Assembly (NCBI GenBank): GCA_018402075.1
Contig: JAGYJP010000002.1
Coordinates: forward strand, 186,001 to 250,000
Direction: 5' to 3'
DNA from: Candidatus Nanopelagicales bacterium
GTDB lineage: Bacteria > Actinomycetota > Actinomycetes > S36-B12
DNA length: 64,000 bases
Made by a program: the position numbers and the translations under genes. The first letter of the stretch is position 1. Every line of letters starts with the position of its first letter. Shown here in pieces: positions 7,180-17,260 of this stretch. A model generated the notes under the pieces. The model ran no database searches. It was given only the letters and a program-made list of their open reading frames with translations, and was not told the DNA's origin.

Positions 7180-8583
7180 CTAGGCATTGGCGAGTGGTTT
7201 AAAGTCATTGCGTTCCCGCACACCGCAATCTGGACATACCCAGGTGGGTGGAATTTGGCTAAATGGAGTCCCTGGTTCGAAACCTTCGCGGAGGTCGCCC
7301 ACATCTTGTGAGTAAACGTAATTGCACATTGGGCATTGGTACGAGTCTGCGTGCATTTTGAGAGTTGATTCTTCCGCAGCACCGGTCGTATGTGGGCCCG
7401 TTGCCCGCGCACTGGCCGTGTAATGCCTCAAAATTCTGGCGCGCTTGCCCGGTTGAATGTTCGCTAGGGAAATATCACCGTCAAAGTGGTGGAGTACTTT
7501 GGGATCCATGATTCGGCTCCAAGCAAATGGTATGAGGGAAAGCAAAATCATGCCGGCATAGCCGGTCGGAAGAACGGGTGATTCCCTGTAACTGAGAAGG
7601 GCCTGGTACCGACGCGTGGGTTGTGCATGGTGATCACTGTGACGCTGCAAGTGATACAACAAAATATTGGTGGCGATGTTGTCCGAATTCCAACTGTGGC
7701 CGGGGTTAACTCGCTCGTAGCGCTCACGGTCGCCGTGCATGACTTTTTGTCGCAGCATGCCGTAGTGCTCAAGGTAATTAACCGCCTCCAACAGGGTAAT
7801 TGCAATGAACATTTGAATCAGAAGATAGGGGAGAATGTCGATCCCGAGCCAAGCGACCATGGCAACCCATAACACGGCCGACATGAGCCACGCATTGATA
7901 TTGTCGTTGCTGATTCGATAAGGGTGTTTACTCCTTCGACCGATTCGGTTTTTCTCGAGTTTCCACGAACTTTGCAGTGATCCTAGAACGGTTCGCGGCC
8001 AGAAACGGTAGAAACTTTCACCCACTCGACTGCTTGCGGGATCTTCCGGTGTTGCCACCCGCACGTGGTGTCCGCGATTGTGCTCAATAAAAAAGTGGCC
8101 ATAGAAACTCTGAGCCAATGCAATTTTGGAAAGCCAGCGCTCATAGCTCTCTTTTTTATGGCCTAACTCGTGGGCGGTATTGATCCCAATGCCACCGATC
8201 ATGCCAACGCTAATGGCGAATCCGATTTTCTCGGAAGTGCTTAAATCCCAGTTTGCAATGACATAGAACGCAGCAATAAAGCCTGCATACTGCAGTGGCA
8301 GGAACAGATAGGTGATCCAGCGGTAATACCTGTCCTGTTCGAGTTGCTCGATCAGGTCGGTGGGCGGATTACGGGTGTCTCGACCGGCCACCAAGTCAAT
8401 GATCGGGACGAATCCCAGAATCACAATGGGTCCAATCCACAGCCACACCCCCCAGTCAGTGAGGGAGTACATGCCAATAGCAATGAACAACAGGGTGGGC
8501 ATTATCAGTGCTACCAGCCAGAGATAACGCTTTTTATCACGCCAGGCGGCTGAGCCGTGGGCGGTGAATCCCGTTGTGCTCAT
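7180..8583 (-). CDS. alkB: Alkane 1-monooxygenase fused to rubredoxin
   Basis: A 467-residue membrane diiron hydroxylase that oxidises the terminal carbon of medium/long n-alkanes, with its electron donor fused on. The AlkB part (about 1-390) has hydrophobic segments and the histidine boxes HELGHKKE, HNRGHHVR and LQRHSDHH, plus NYLEHYG. Residues ~410-467 form a rubredoxin with CPMC and CPDC iron ligands. AlkB-rubredoxin fusions are known in actinomycetes such as Dietzia. It lies 46 nt after argG on the same strand but has its own strong promoter (TTGACA-17-TAGTTT) and a probable leaderless mRNA, so expression is likely independent. No rubredoxin reductase or alcohol dehydrogenase adjoins. Confidence 0.95.
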   Translation of the reverse strand: MSTTGFTAHGSAAWRDKKRYLWLVALIMPTLLFIAIGMYSLTDWGVWLWIGPIVILGFVPIIDLVAGRDTRNPPTDLIEQLEQDRYYRWITYLFLPLQYAGFIAAFYVIANWDLSTSEKIGFAISVGMIGGIGINTAHELGHKKESYERWLSKIALAQSFYGHFFIEHNRGHHVRVATPEDPASSRVGESFYRFWPRTVLGSLQSSWKLEKNRIGRRSKHPYRISNDNINAWLMSAVLWVAMVAWLGIDILPYLLIQMFIAITLLEAVNYLEHYGMLRQKVMHGDRERYERVNPGHSWNSDNIATNILLYHLQRHSDHHAQPTRRYQALLSYRESPVLPTGYAGMILLSLIPFAWSRIMDPKVLHHFDGDISLANIQPGKRARILRHYTASARATGPHTTGAAEESTLKMHADSYQCPMCNYVYSQDVGDLREGFEPGTPFSQIPPTWVCPDCGVRERNDFKPLANA

Positions 8584-8589
8584 TTACGC

Positions 8590-8618
8590 AAACTAGGCGC
8601 GTGAAGTGCCCGTGTCAA
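8590..8618 (-). promoter_or_regulatory. alkB promoter
   Basis: On the minus strand TTGACA (8618-8613), a 17-bp spacer, TAGTTT (8595-8590), then 6 nt to the ATG at 8583. This is the best sigma-70-type promoter in the window, and it predicts transcription starting at or next to the A of the ATG. Confidence 0.75.
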
Positions 8619-8629
8619 GAGTATGCGAC

Positions 8630-10060
<1,431 letters not shown>

Positions 10061-10095
10061 GTGAACAGTGATCCCAGCGGTTACACCCGTTTGAA

Positions 10096-11115
10096 CTAGT
10101 TAATCTTTAAAACGAGTTTCCCAAGATTGTCACCAGCGAAGAGTCGATTCAACGTGGACGGGAAATCGGTGATCTCGCCACGCACAACTGTCTCTGGTGC
10201 CGTGATTCTCCCCTGTGCAAGCCAGGTGCCAATGCGCCGTTGGGCGACACTGAATTCACTCTCGTAATCAAAAACGAGGAAACCTTTCATGCTGGCGCGC
10301 TTGACCAGAAGGTTCATGTAGTTGCTTGGCCCAGGTGTGATCTGGGTGGCGTTGTATTGGGAAATCGCTCCGCAAATCACTACGCGTGCGCCAAATGAAA
10401 GGTAGGCGAGGTTTGCATTCAGAATCTCGCCTCCAACATTGTCGAAGTAAATATCAACACCCTTGGCACCCAGTTGCTTTAGTGCCTCGCCGAGCTGCTT
10501 GCGCATACTGGTGTCCTGCTTGTAATCAAGGCAGAGATCGAATCCGAGTTCCTTCGCGACGTAGTCACATTTTTCCTTGCCTCCGGCAATACCGATCACT
10601 GTACAGCCATTGATCTTTGCCAACTGACCTACAATGCTGCCCACCGCACCTGCGGCAGCGGAAACAACCACGACATCGCCGGCACGTGGCTTACCTAACT
10701 CGAAGAAACCGAAGTACGCCGTCATGCCCGTCATGCCGAGCGCGCCAAGAAATGTTGACGCGGGTGCGAGTTCTGGGTTGAAGATCCGCGCTCCCTGCCC
10801 ATCGGAAATGGCAATTTCGGTTGCCCCAAAGTTTCCGACCACATGGGAACCGACCGGGAATCTGCTGTTCTTGGATTCAATGATTGAGCCGAGGGAGCCA
10901 GCACGCATGATTGCCCCAATTTCCACGGGTGGCAGGTAGGAGGGTCGGTCATCGAGCCATCCGCGCATTGCCGGGTCGAGGGAGATGTACTCGATGGCCA
11001 CCAAGAACTCACCGGGAGCTAGCTCCTGTTGGTCCTCGGTGTCGATTTGCCACGTATCGGCAGACGGTAGGCCGGTGGGTCGTTGAGCTAGGCGGACGCT
11101 GCGAAAAGAAGTCAT
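10096..11115 (-). CDS. Zinc-free medium-chain NADP-dependent oxidoreductase
   Basis: A 339-residue MDR-superfamily enzyme of the CurA/prostaglandin-reductase/leukotriene-dehydrogenase type that reduces the C=C bond of enones. It has an N-terminal LAQRPTGLPSADTW, YISLDPAMRGWL, and the dinucleotide loop AAAGAVGSIVGQLAK. The zinc-ligand Cys residues of alcohol dehydrogenases are absent. Substrate unknown; detoxifying lipid-derived enones or quinones is the usual role. Divergent from the secreted gene at 11171. TACTCT precedes the ATG by 5 nt, close to the leaderless spacing used elsewhere. Confidence 0.9.
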   Translation of the reverse strand: MTSFRSVRLAQRPTGLPSADTWQIDTEDQQELAPGEFLVAIEYISLDPAMRGWLDDRPSYLPPVEIGAIMRAGSLGSIIESKNSRFPVGSHVVGNFGATEIAISDGQGARIFNPELAPASTFLGALGMTGMTAYFGFFELGKPRAGDVVVVSAAAGAVGSIVGQLAKINGCTVIGIAGGKEKCDYVAKELGFDLCLDYKQDTSMRKQLGEALKQLGAKGVDIYFDNVGGEILNANLAYLSFGARVVICGAISQYNATQITPGPSNYMNLLVKRASMKGFLVFDYESEFSVAQRRIGTWLAQGRITAPETVVRGEITDFPSTLNRLFAGDNLGKLVLKIN

Positions 11116-11158
11116 CCGTAAGAGTAATCACTTATGAGGGAATTACCACAACAACGGG

Positions 11159-11164
11159 TATTCT
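11159..11164 (+). promoter_or_regulatory. -10 box of gene at 11171 (leaderless)
   Basis: TATTCT ends 6 nt before the ATG at 11171. Confidence 0.5.
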
Positions 11165-11170
11165 GACGTC

Positions 11171-12028
11171 ATGAGAATTCGAGCCATCGCAGCCATTGGA
11201 TTTAGTTCAGCACTTCTGTTTTCAGGAGTGGCCGTCTCAGCATATGCTGCCCCCGAGATCCTGCAGCTCACTTCGCAGCAGCTCACCGATTCAGGGTTCC
11301 CCAAGAAGCCAACAACGGGTGCCGGCGGTTCAGCCACCCTGTCCACCAATACGGCCGCCGTATGGGAGGACATCACTATTAGTGGCCAGGCACCCATTGG
11401 TACTAAGCCTGGTCAGCTACTGACGCTGTACCGGTACTACCCATCGAGTACCACGGGCGATGGCGAGACCAAGCCACTTAACATCACAACTCCGGTGGGT
11501 CCCAAGGGCAATTACACCTTGCATTTCCAGTTGGGCTATCCAGGCACCTATGGCTATGCGTTGGGATATGCCACTGCAGGGCCGACACCCGAAATGGTGG
11601 AATTCACTTTCCAACTCACCACGACCGGGACTGCTGTTAATCCACCGGCACCACGTGACACGGCGGTAAAGCTCACCTCAAAGCAGTTAACAAAGGCCGG
11701 ATTCACCAAGGTACCCAATGTCAACGGTTGGGGTGCAACCGCAAATCTGTCTGCAACAAAAGTGAAAGCGGGATCCCCTGTCACAATCGCTGGCACGGCA
11801 CCTGACGTTATCAAGCCCGGTTCCCTGTTGAACTTGGCCCGCTTTGTGCCCAGCGATAAAAAGGGCTCAGGACACATTTCTACCTTGAATATTGTGACTC
11901 GGGTTAATGCAGATCAGACATATTCCCTCACCTTCGAAATCAATGAAGTCGGTGTATACGGATACAGTTTGTATCAGTTTGTGGGCGAGGAAACTGCCAC
12001 GGTTGAATTCCAGTTGCGCACAACGTAA
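11171..12028 (+). CDS. Secreted protein made of two homologous ~115-residue domains
   Basis: A 285-residue exported protein of unknown function. The signal peptide covers about residues 1-27 (core IGFSSALLFSGVAVSAYA). The mature part is an internal duplication. Repeat 1 starts LQLTSQQLTDSGFPKKP and repeat 2 VKLTSKQLTKAGFTKVP; both continue through an ATLS strand, an ISG/IAGxAP-KPG-LL segment, LNI, a YTLHF/YSLTF strand, G-YGY and a VEFTFQL/VEFQLRTT end. The pattern suggests two beta-sandwich (Ig-like) modules. No Cys, no lipobox, no sorting signal. I do not recognise the family. Confidence 0.8.
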   Translation: MRIRAIAAIGFSSALLFSGVAVSAYAAPEILQLTSQQLTDSGFPKKPTTGAGGSATLSTNTAAVWEDITISGQAPIGTKPGQLLTLYRYYPSSTTGDGETKPLNITTPVGPKGNYTLHFQLGYPGTYGYALGYATAGPTPEMVEFTFQLTTTGTAVNPPAPRDTAVKLTSKQLTKAGFTKVPNVNGWGATANLSATKVKAGSPVTIAGTAPDVIKPGSLLNLARFVPSDKKGSGHISTLNIVTRVNADQTYSLTFEINEVGVYGYSLYQFVGEETATVEFQLRTT

Positions 12029-12096
12029 TTTCTATCGACACAAATCGATACAACAGGTGTGGAGCAATTCGCTACATCATGTGATCTGATGTCCCC

Positions 12097-12909
12097 ATGA
12101 CCTTCCACGTGGTAACAATTAATGTCAATGGCATCCGAGCCACCGCACGACGCGGGGGATTGGAATGGTTGGCCCAGGCTAATCCCGATGTCATCTGCCT
12201 TCAGGAAGTCCGGGCGACCACCGAACAAGTGCACGAGGCGCTCTCCGGCTCCGTTTTCGACAAGTGGCATGTGCATCATGCTCCCGCTCCCGAGCTGGGT
12301 AGAGCCGGAGTCGCTGTGTTGAGTAGGGAGGAGCCAATATCGGTTCGACAGGCGGTGAAAGTTCCGTTAATTGATGGACAGGGTCGATGGCTAGAGTGTG
12401 ACTTCACCACACCGGTGGGCGAGCTGACCGTGGTGTCCACTTATATTCACACTGGCGAAGTAGACACTCTCAAACAGGATGCGAAATTCGCCTTCCTTCA
12501 GGGAATGGATAAGCGGCTGTCTTCTCTTGCTCGATCGTCCAAAAAGTCTGGACGAGAGGTTTTGGTGTGTGGTGACTTCAATATTGGTCACCGGGAAGTG
12601 GACATTAAGAATTGGAAAGGTAATCGGGGCAAGGCGGGCTTTCTCGAGGAAGAACGCGCTCACCTTGATCGATGGTTCGCCAAGGATTGGGTTGATCTCG
12701 GCCGGGAATTGGGCGGACCGGGGCCAGGCCCCTACACCTGGTGGTCGTGGCGGGGCCGGGGTTTTGATACCGATGGGGGGTGGCGAATTGATTACCAGAT
12801 TGCCACTTCAGGGTTGGCCAAAAGGGCGAAAACAGCCGATGTGGGCAAAGCTCCCACCTACGCCGAGCGGTGGAGTGACCACGCTCCACTCTCCGTCCAT
12901 TTTGCGTGA
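12097..12909 (+). CDS. xthA: Exodeoxyribonuclease III (AP endonuclease)
   Basis: A 270-residue metal-dependent nuclease of the ExoIII family for base-excision repair. It has TINVNGIRA at the start, the metal-binding LQEVRA, the GDFNIGHREVDIKN catalytic segment, WWSWRG, RIDYQIA and the C-terminal SDHAPL histidine. Full length. Stands alone between a secreted gene and the persulfide operon; its 3' end is 23 nt before the operator of that operon. No ribosome binding site is obvious. Confidence 0.93.
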   Translation: MTFHVVTINVNGIRATARRGGLEWLAQANPDVICLQEVRATTEQVHEALSGSVFDKWHVHHAPAPELGRAGVAVLSREEPISVRQAVKVPLIDGQGRWLECDFTTPVGELTVVSTYIHTGEVDTLKQDAKFAFLQGMDKRLSSLARSSKKSGREVLVCGDFNIGHREVDIKNWKGNRGKAGFLEEERAHLDRWFAKDWVDLGRELGGPGPGPYTWWSWRGRGFDTDGGWRIDYQIATSGLAKRAKTADVGKAPTYAERWSDHAPLSVHFA

Positions 12910-12932
12910 CCCCGACTCGGGCAACCTGCTGG

Positions 12933-12964
12933 ACAGAAGTATACCCCTGGGGGTATACTTCTGT
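12933..12964. promoter_or_regulatory. CstR/CsoR-like operator (site 2) over the persulfide operon promoter
   Basis: A 32-bp inverted repeat with perfect 15-bp arms around TG, core TATACCCCTGGGGGTATA. It covers a likely promoter: TGGACA (12930-12935), 18 nt, TATACT (12954-12959). Binding would block RNA polymerase. CstR repressors that sense persulfides are known to use such C/G-tract palindromes in front of cst genes in Staphylococcus; the gene content downstream matches. Confidence 0.8.
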
Positions 12965-13009
12965 TAGTCAACCTCGTAGAGATATTGCCCAGAAAGGCAC
13001 CTTCGCATC

Positions 13010-13324
13010 ATGGTGAAAACAGCATCGGTCACAGAACTGCAAGTAGCACTAACTCGGGGAGAGCGGGTGCTCGATGTCCGCGAGAAGTACGAATTTGATA
13101 GCGGACACGTGCCCAGTGCAATGCACATCCCCATGAGCATTGTTCCGCTGCGAGTTGATGACATTAAAGAACCCAGTAGTGCGGACCCCGTTTGGATTAT
13201 CTGTGAATCTGGTGCACGGTCGTGGCAGGTTGCCGATTACCTCGCCCGCCACGGGGTTTCCGTTATCAACGTTGATGGTGGAACTTCAGCATGGCGTGCC
13301 AATGGACTTCCCCTCGAAAAGTAA
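13010..13324 (+). CDS. Single-domain rhodanese sulfurtransferase
   Basis: A 104-residue rhodanese. It has the LDVREKYEFDSGHVPSA opening and active-site loop ICESGARSWQVA, where the Cys carries the persulfide. No signal peptide, so cytoplasmic. It is the first gene of a two-gene operon with the CstB-like protein 46 nt downstream, both preceded by the same AGAAAGG ribosome-binding element. In staphylococcal cst operons a TusA-rhodanese (CstA) takes this place; here only the rhodanese part is present. Likely relays sulfane sulfur to or from the next enzyme. Confidence 0.92.
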   Translation: MVKTASVTELQVALTRGERVLDVREKYEFDSGHVPSAMHIPMSIVPLRVDDIKEPSSADPVWIICESGARSWQVADYLARHGVSVINVDGGTSAWRANGLPLEK

Positions 13325-13370
13325 TTCCTCACCCGTCGCATTATCAAAATGCTCCCAGAAAGGAAATCAC

Positions 13371-14861
13371 ATGACCTTCACAAGCACACCGCACGTTGTG
13401 GTACTTGATTCAATTGGCCTTGGCGATCGTAGTTATGTCGTCCACGATGGCATTTCGGCACTTGTTGTTGATCCACAGCGAGATATTGATCGAGTTGAGA
13501 AGGTGCTCGCCGAACATGGTGTCAAAGTGACCCACGTTGCCGAAACACATATTCACAACGACTATGTGACCGGTGGGCTTGAATTGGCTCGCAAACACGG
13601 AGCGACGTATGTAGTTCCTGGCAATGTCGATTTGGCTTATCTTTCTGAGCCATTCGTGTTGGCTGTTACTGACGGAGACACGTTCACGGTGGGTGAATTT
13701 GACGTGACCGCAATTCACACACCAGGACATACACCGCACCACATTTCCTATTCCGCCCAAAAAGCGGGGCACTCGGGTGCGGTATTCACCGGTGGTTCCA
13801 TGCTGTTCGGCAGTGTTGGACGTCCCGATCTAGTTGCCCCTGATTTGACCTTGAAGCAGTCCCATGACCAATGGAATTCCGTACAGCGTTTGGCCCAAGA
13901 TCTCGATGGCGAGACGGGTGTATTTCCCACTCATGGGTTCGGATCTTTTTGCTCAGCTACCCAGGCTGCTGGCGGCTACGAATCCACCATCTCCAAAGAG
14001 AAACTGAGTAACCCAGCGCTCACCCAATCAGAAGATGAATTTGTCAAGGTTCTTCTCGAGGGGCTCGACGTATTCCCTGCTTATTACGCGCATATGGGCC
14101 CGGCAAATGCCGCAGGTGCACCGGATGTTGACTTGGAATTTCCCAAGCCTGCAGATCCTGAGGCATTGCGGGCTGCCATCGCAGCGGGCGAATGGGTCGT
14201 TGATCTTCGGTCGCGTGAAGTTTTCAGCCAGGGGCATATCCCGGGTGCGGTCAACTTTGATCTCGACGGTGCGTTTATCAACTATCTAGCCTGGATGATG
14301 CCGTGGGGAACCCCGCTCACGCTGGTTGGTGCAACGACCGAGCAGGTTGAAGCCGCCATGCGTGAGTTGGTACGGGTCGGAATTAACTCGCTCAAGATGC
14401 ATGCTGTGGGTGATCCCGCATTCTGGATGCCCGACGGTGAGGTGCCGGCAACATTGAAGCGTGTTGACTTCGAGACCATGAAGTCTGAGTGGGAAGCCAA
14501 TCCGAATGCCATGATCGTTGATACGCGGCAGGTCAAGGAGTGGGAAGCAGGGCACGTTGAGGGTGCTGTTTTCATTCCGTTCTATGAAATCATGGATCGC
14601 CTAGCTGATATTCCTCGTTCCGAGGACGTGTACGTGTACTGCGGTTCGGGATATCGAGCCGCGGCTGTTGCTTCCATGCTGGGCAACCTTGGCTATGACC
14701 GAGTTATTCATGTCGATGACAATTTCTCCAACGCGGCATCAGTAGGTTTGAATGTCGTTCCTGATTCCGTACCGCATCGCGAACCGGGTTGGACCTGGAT
14801 CGCATCACGCGCAGGCGTCCGGGAATTCAACCCAGCCACGTCAGGTGTGCACGCAGGTTAA
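13371..14861 (+). CDS. CstB-like persulfide dioxygenase with two rhodanese domains
   Basis: A 496-residue fusion. Residues 1-~260 form a metallo-beta-lactamase-fold persulfide dioxygenase with iron-ligand motif THIHNDYVTGG and HTPGHTPHH. Then comes a rhodanese-like domain (VVDLRSREVFSQGHIPGA) without a catalytic Cys, and a C-terminal active rhodanese (MIVDTRQVKEWEAGHVEGA, active site YCGSGYRA). This is the domain order of S. aureus CstB, which oxidises persulfide to thiosulfate. The start is ATG 13371, 9 nt after AGAAAGGA; the frame is open further upstream but that overlaps the rhodanese gene. Role: detoxification of sulfide and reactive sulfur. Confidence 0.92.
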   Translation: MTFTSTPHVVVLDSIGLGDRSYVVHDGISALVVDPQRDIDRVEKVLAEHGVKVTHVAETHIHNDYVTGGLELARKHGATYVVPGNVDLAYLSEPFVLAVTDGDTFTVGEFDVTAIHTPGHTPHHISYSAQKAGHSGAVFTGGSMLFGSVGRPDLVAPDLTLKQSHDQWNSVQRLAQDLDGETGVFPTHGFGSFCSATQAAGGYESTISKEKLSNPALTQSEDEFVKVLLEGLDVFPAYYAHMGPANAAGAPDVDLEFPKPADPEALRAAIAAGEWVVDLRSREVFSQGHIPGAVNFDLDGAFINYLAWMMPWGTPLTLVGATTEQVEAAMRELVRVGINSLKMHAVGDPAFWMPDGEVPATLKRVDFETMKSEWEANPNAMIVDTRQVKEWEAGHVEGAVFIPFYEIMDRLADIPRSEDVYVYCGSGYRAAAVASMLGNLGYDRVIHVDDNFSNAASVGLNVVPDSVPHREPGWTWIASRAGVREFNPATSGVHAG

Positions 14862-14875
14862 TTGCAATAACGTAA

Positions 14876-14946
14876 GACTCCCGAGGGAAGCCACCGATAT
14901 AGGTTGAAGTCCTATAGGTTGGACTCCCTCGGGGGTCTTTGTTTGT
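14876..14946 (+). terminator. Nested-hairpin terminator after persulfide operon
   Basis: An outer 13-bp stem (14876-14888 with 14925-14937) encloses an inner TATAGG/CCTATA hairpin (14898-14903 with 14911-14916) and is followed by TTTGTTTGTT. The loop contains an imperfect 15-bp direct repeat beginning TATAGGTTG at 14898 and 14913. Confidence 0.75.
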
Positions 14947-14980
14947 TCTAGTCGCACCGGGGCTGTGAGAGGAGGATTAC

Positions 14981-17260
14981 GTGGGTCGGGTCATGACGTA
15001 TTCCCCGAAAGTCTTTATTCCGCTTACATCATTATGCCGAGATCGTTGCGGCTACTGCACTTTTGCCAAGAGTCCACATCGTGTGGAAAGTCCCTTCCTG
15101 TCTCTTGAGCAGGTAGTGGAGGTCGCTAGACAAGGGGCTCAGGCTGGTTGCCACGAGGCGCTGTTCACCATGGGTGAATATCCAGAGTTCCGCTACCCCC
15201 AGGCACGGGAATGGCTTGATGCCCATGGCTACGTGGACACAATCGATTATCTAGTACACGCTGCGCAGGCAGTCATTGATGAAACAGGGTTACTCCCGCA
15301 TGCGAATGCCGGCGCACTATCTCGGGAAGATCTCGCTCGATTACGAACGGTTTCACCCAGTCAAGGAATGATGATTGAGTCGCTCAATCCGGATTTGGCC
15401 GCGCACCGTGGCGCACCCGATAAAACCCCTGAGCGTCGTCTGGCCACTTTGAACTGGGCGGGAGAACTCTCGATACCGTTCACCACCGGAATTTTAATTG
15501 GAATAGGGGAGTCCCCACAAGATCGAGTGATTGCACTTGAGGCGATTGCAGAGTCACACAATAAATATGGCCACATTCAGGAAGTGATCGTCCAGAACTT
15601 TGTGCCAAAAGCGGATACCGAGATGCGACATTGGCCTGCGTGTAGCACAGACGAGCTTGTTGCAACTTTGCTTATTGCCCGTGAAATTCTCCCCGCATCC
15701 GTGCACCTACAAGCCCCACCAAATCTGACAACTGACATTGCTGCGCTTCTTCAGTCTGGCATAGATGATTTTGGTGGGATCTCCCCGGTGACATCTGATT
15801 TTGTTAATCCTGAGATGCCATGGCCTTCGGTCACATCACTTCGAATGGCAACCGAACTTGCAGGTGGTTCACTAGTTCCTCGCTTGACCATCTATCCCGA
15901 GTACGTTTGCGATGCGGATCGATGGCTTGATCCTTCATTGCATTTTGCGGTTATGGATCGCAGTGATGCACAAGGATTCGCCCGCGACGATCCAGGGGCA
16001 GTTTTTCCGGAAAAGTATGCAGATGCAGTCAACGTCGGTACAGGTGCGGAAGTAATTCAAGTCGGCAGGAGGTCCACTGCATGGTATTCCGGTGCAGATT
16101 CGCAGCCATCTGTACTTGTTAGTGACGCAACACAAGTTATTGCTACTCCTCCTATTGCAGAGATTTTGTCCAATGTGCGCGGGGGATTGGTGATTGATGA
16201 ACACCAGATTGTTCAGCTTTTCACGGCAAGGGGCAATGACGTTCTCGCGATAGCCCAATTTGCAAATACATTGCGTGAAGAGACGGTGGGTGACACGGTC
16301 ACATTTGTCCGTAATCGTAATATTAATTACACGAATGTATGCACATTCAAGTGCACATTTTGCGGATTCTCGAAGGGCCCACTTTCGCTCAACCTGCGAG
16401 GTAACCCCTATCTGCTCTCGGAGCAAGAGATTGTTAGGCGTGTTCATGAAGCGCAGGAATTGGGTGCGACGGAAGTATGCCTCCAAGGGGGAATCCATCC
16501 CAGCTTTGATGGCGAATATTACGTCGATATCGCGAAACTTGTGAGTGAAGCTGCTCCCGATATTCATATACATGGATTCACTGCCCTGGAAGTTCTTGAA
16601 GGCTCGCGTCGATTGGGGGAACCTCTCATCGATTATTTGCAGCGCCTCAAGGATGCCGGGCTAAAATCCTTGCCGGGTACCGCAGCGGAGATTCTTTCCG
16701 ATGACATTCGAGCGCAAATTTGTCCAGACAAAATCAATACTGAAGAGTGGCTACTTGTTCACGAGACCGCGCATTCAATTGGCCTGCGTTCAAATGTCAC
16801 CATAATGTTCGGCAGCGTAGAAAAGCCCGAGCACTGGGCCAAACACCTCGTAGTGACACGAGCGCTGCAGCAGCGCACCGGAGGGTTCACTGAATTCGTT
16901 CCCTTGCCCTTTGTGCATATGGCCGCGCCCATCTATTTGAAGAGGAAGTCTCGGCGTGGACCTACCTGGCGGGAGACAGTGTTGATGCACGCGGTGGGTC
17001 GAATTGCCTTTCATGGTTTCATTGACAACATTCAAGCGTCATGGGTCAAATTGGGCCCGTCTGGTGCCCAACAGTTACTTCGAGCAGGAGTTAATGACTT
17101 GGGTGGAACCCTTATGGACGAAAATATTTCACGTGCTGCTGGGGCATCCCATGGGCAGGGGATTTCCGACTCAGAGTTTGCACAGGTAGTGGAGCCATTG
17201 GGGCGCACCTTGGTACAACGCACCACTCTGTATGGATCGCCACAACTCATTCATCCATGA
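14981..17260 (+). CDS. fbiC: FO synthase, fused CofG-CofH radical SAM enzyme
   Basis: A 759-residue bifunctional enzyme that makes FO, the deazaflavin chromophore of coenzyme F420, from tyrosine and a flavin precursor. The CofG half has cluster motif C19-x3-C23-x2-C26 (CRDRCGYC); the CofH half has CTFKCTFC at about residue 454. It is shorter than mycobacterial FbiC (over 850 residues as I recall) because it lacks the N-terminal extension. GTG 14981 is chosen: GAGGAGG lies 5 nt upstream. The stop overlaps the ATG of the P450 gene, so the two are coupled. No other F420 gene is in the window. Confidence 0.95.
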   Translation: MGRVMTYSPKVFIPLTSLCRDRCGYCTFAKSPHRVESPFLSLEQVVEVARQGAQAGCHEALFTMGEYPEFRYPQAREWLDAHGYVDTIDYLVHAAQAVIDETGLLPHANAGALSREDLARLRTVSPSQGMMIESLNPDLAAHRGAPDKTPERRLATLNWAGELSIPFTTGILIGIGESPQDRVIALEAIAESHNKYGHIQEVIVQNFVPKADTEMRHWPACSTDELVATLLIAREILPASVHLQAPPNLTTDIAALLQSGIDDFGGISPVTSDFVNPEMPWPSVTSLRMATELAGGSLVPRLTIYPEYVCDADRWLDPSLHFAVMDRSDAQGFARDDPGAVFPEKYADAVNVGTGAEVIQVGRRSTAWYSGADSQPSVLVSDATQVIATPPIAEILSNVRGGLVIDEHQIVQLFTARGNDVLAIAQFANTLREETVGDTVTFVRNRNINYTNVCTFKCTFCGFSKGPLSLNLRGNPYLLSEQEIVRRVHEAQELGATEVCLQGGIHPSFDGEYYVDIAKLVSEAAPDIHIHGFTALEVLEGSRRLGEPLIDYLQRLKDAGLKSLPGTAAEILSDDIRAQICPDKINTEEWLLVHETAHSIGLRSNVTIMFGSVEKPEHWAKHLVVTRALQQRTGGFTEFVPLPFVHMAAPIYLKRKSRRGPTWRETVLMHAVGRIAFHGFIDNIQASWVKLGPSGAQQLLRAGVNDLGGTLMDENISRAAGASHGQGISDSEFAQVVEPLGRTLVQRTTLYGSPQLIHP

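Noticed and set aside
13140..13370. Longer N terminus of the CstB-like protein
   Set aside because: It overlaps the rhodanese gene in another frame; ATG 13371 has AGAAAGGA upstream and gives the normal family start.
15935..16573. 212-codon open frame on the minus strand
   Set aside because: It lies wholly inside fbiC, in antisense, across the CofG/CofH junction; no recognisable motif and no start signal. Shadow frame.
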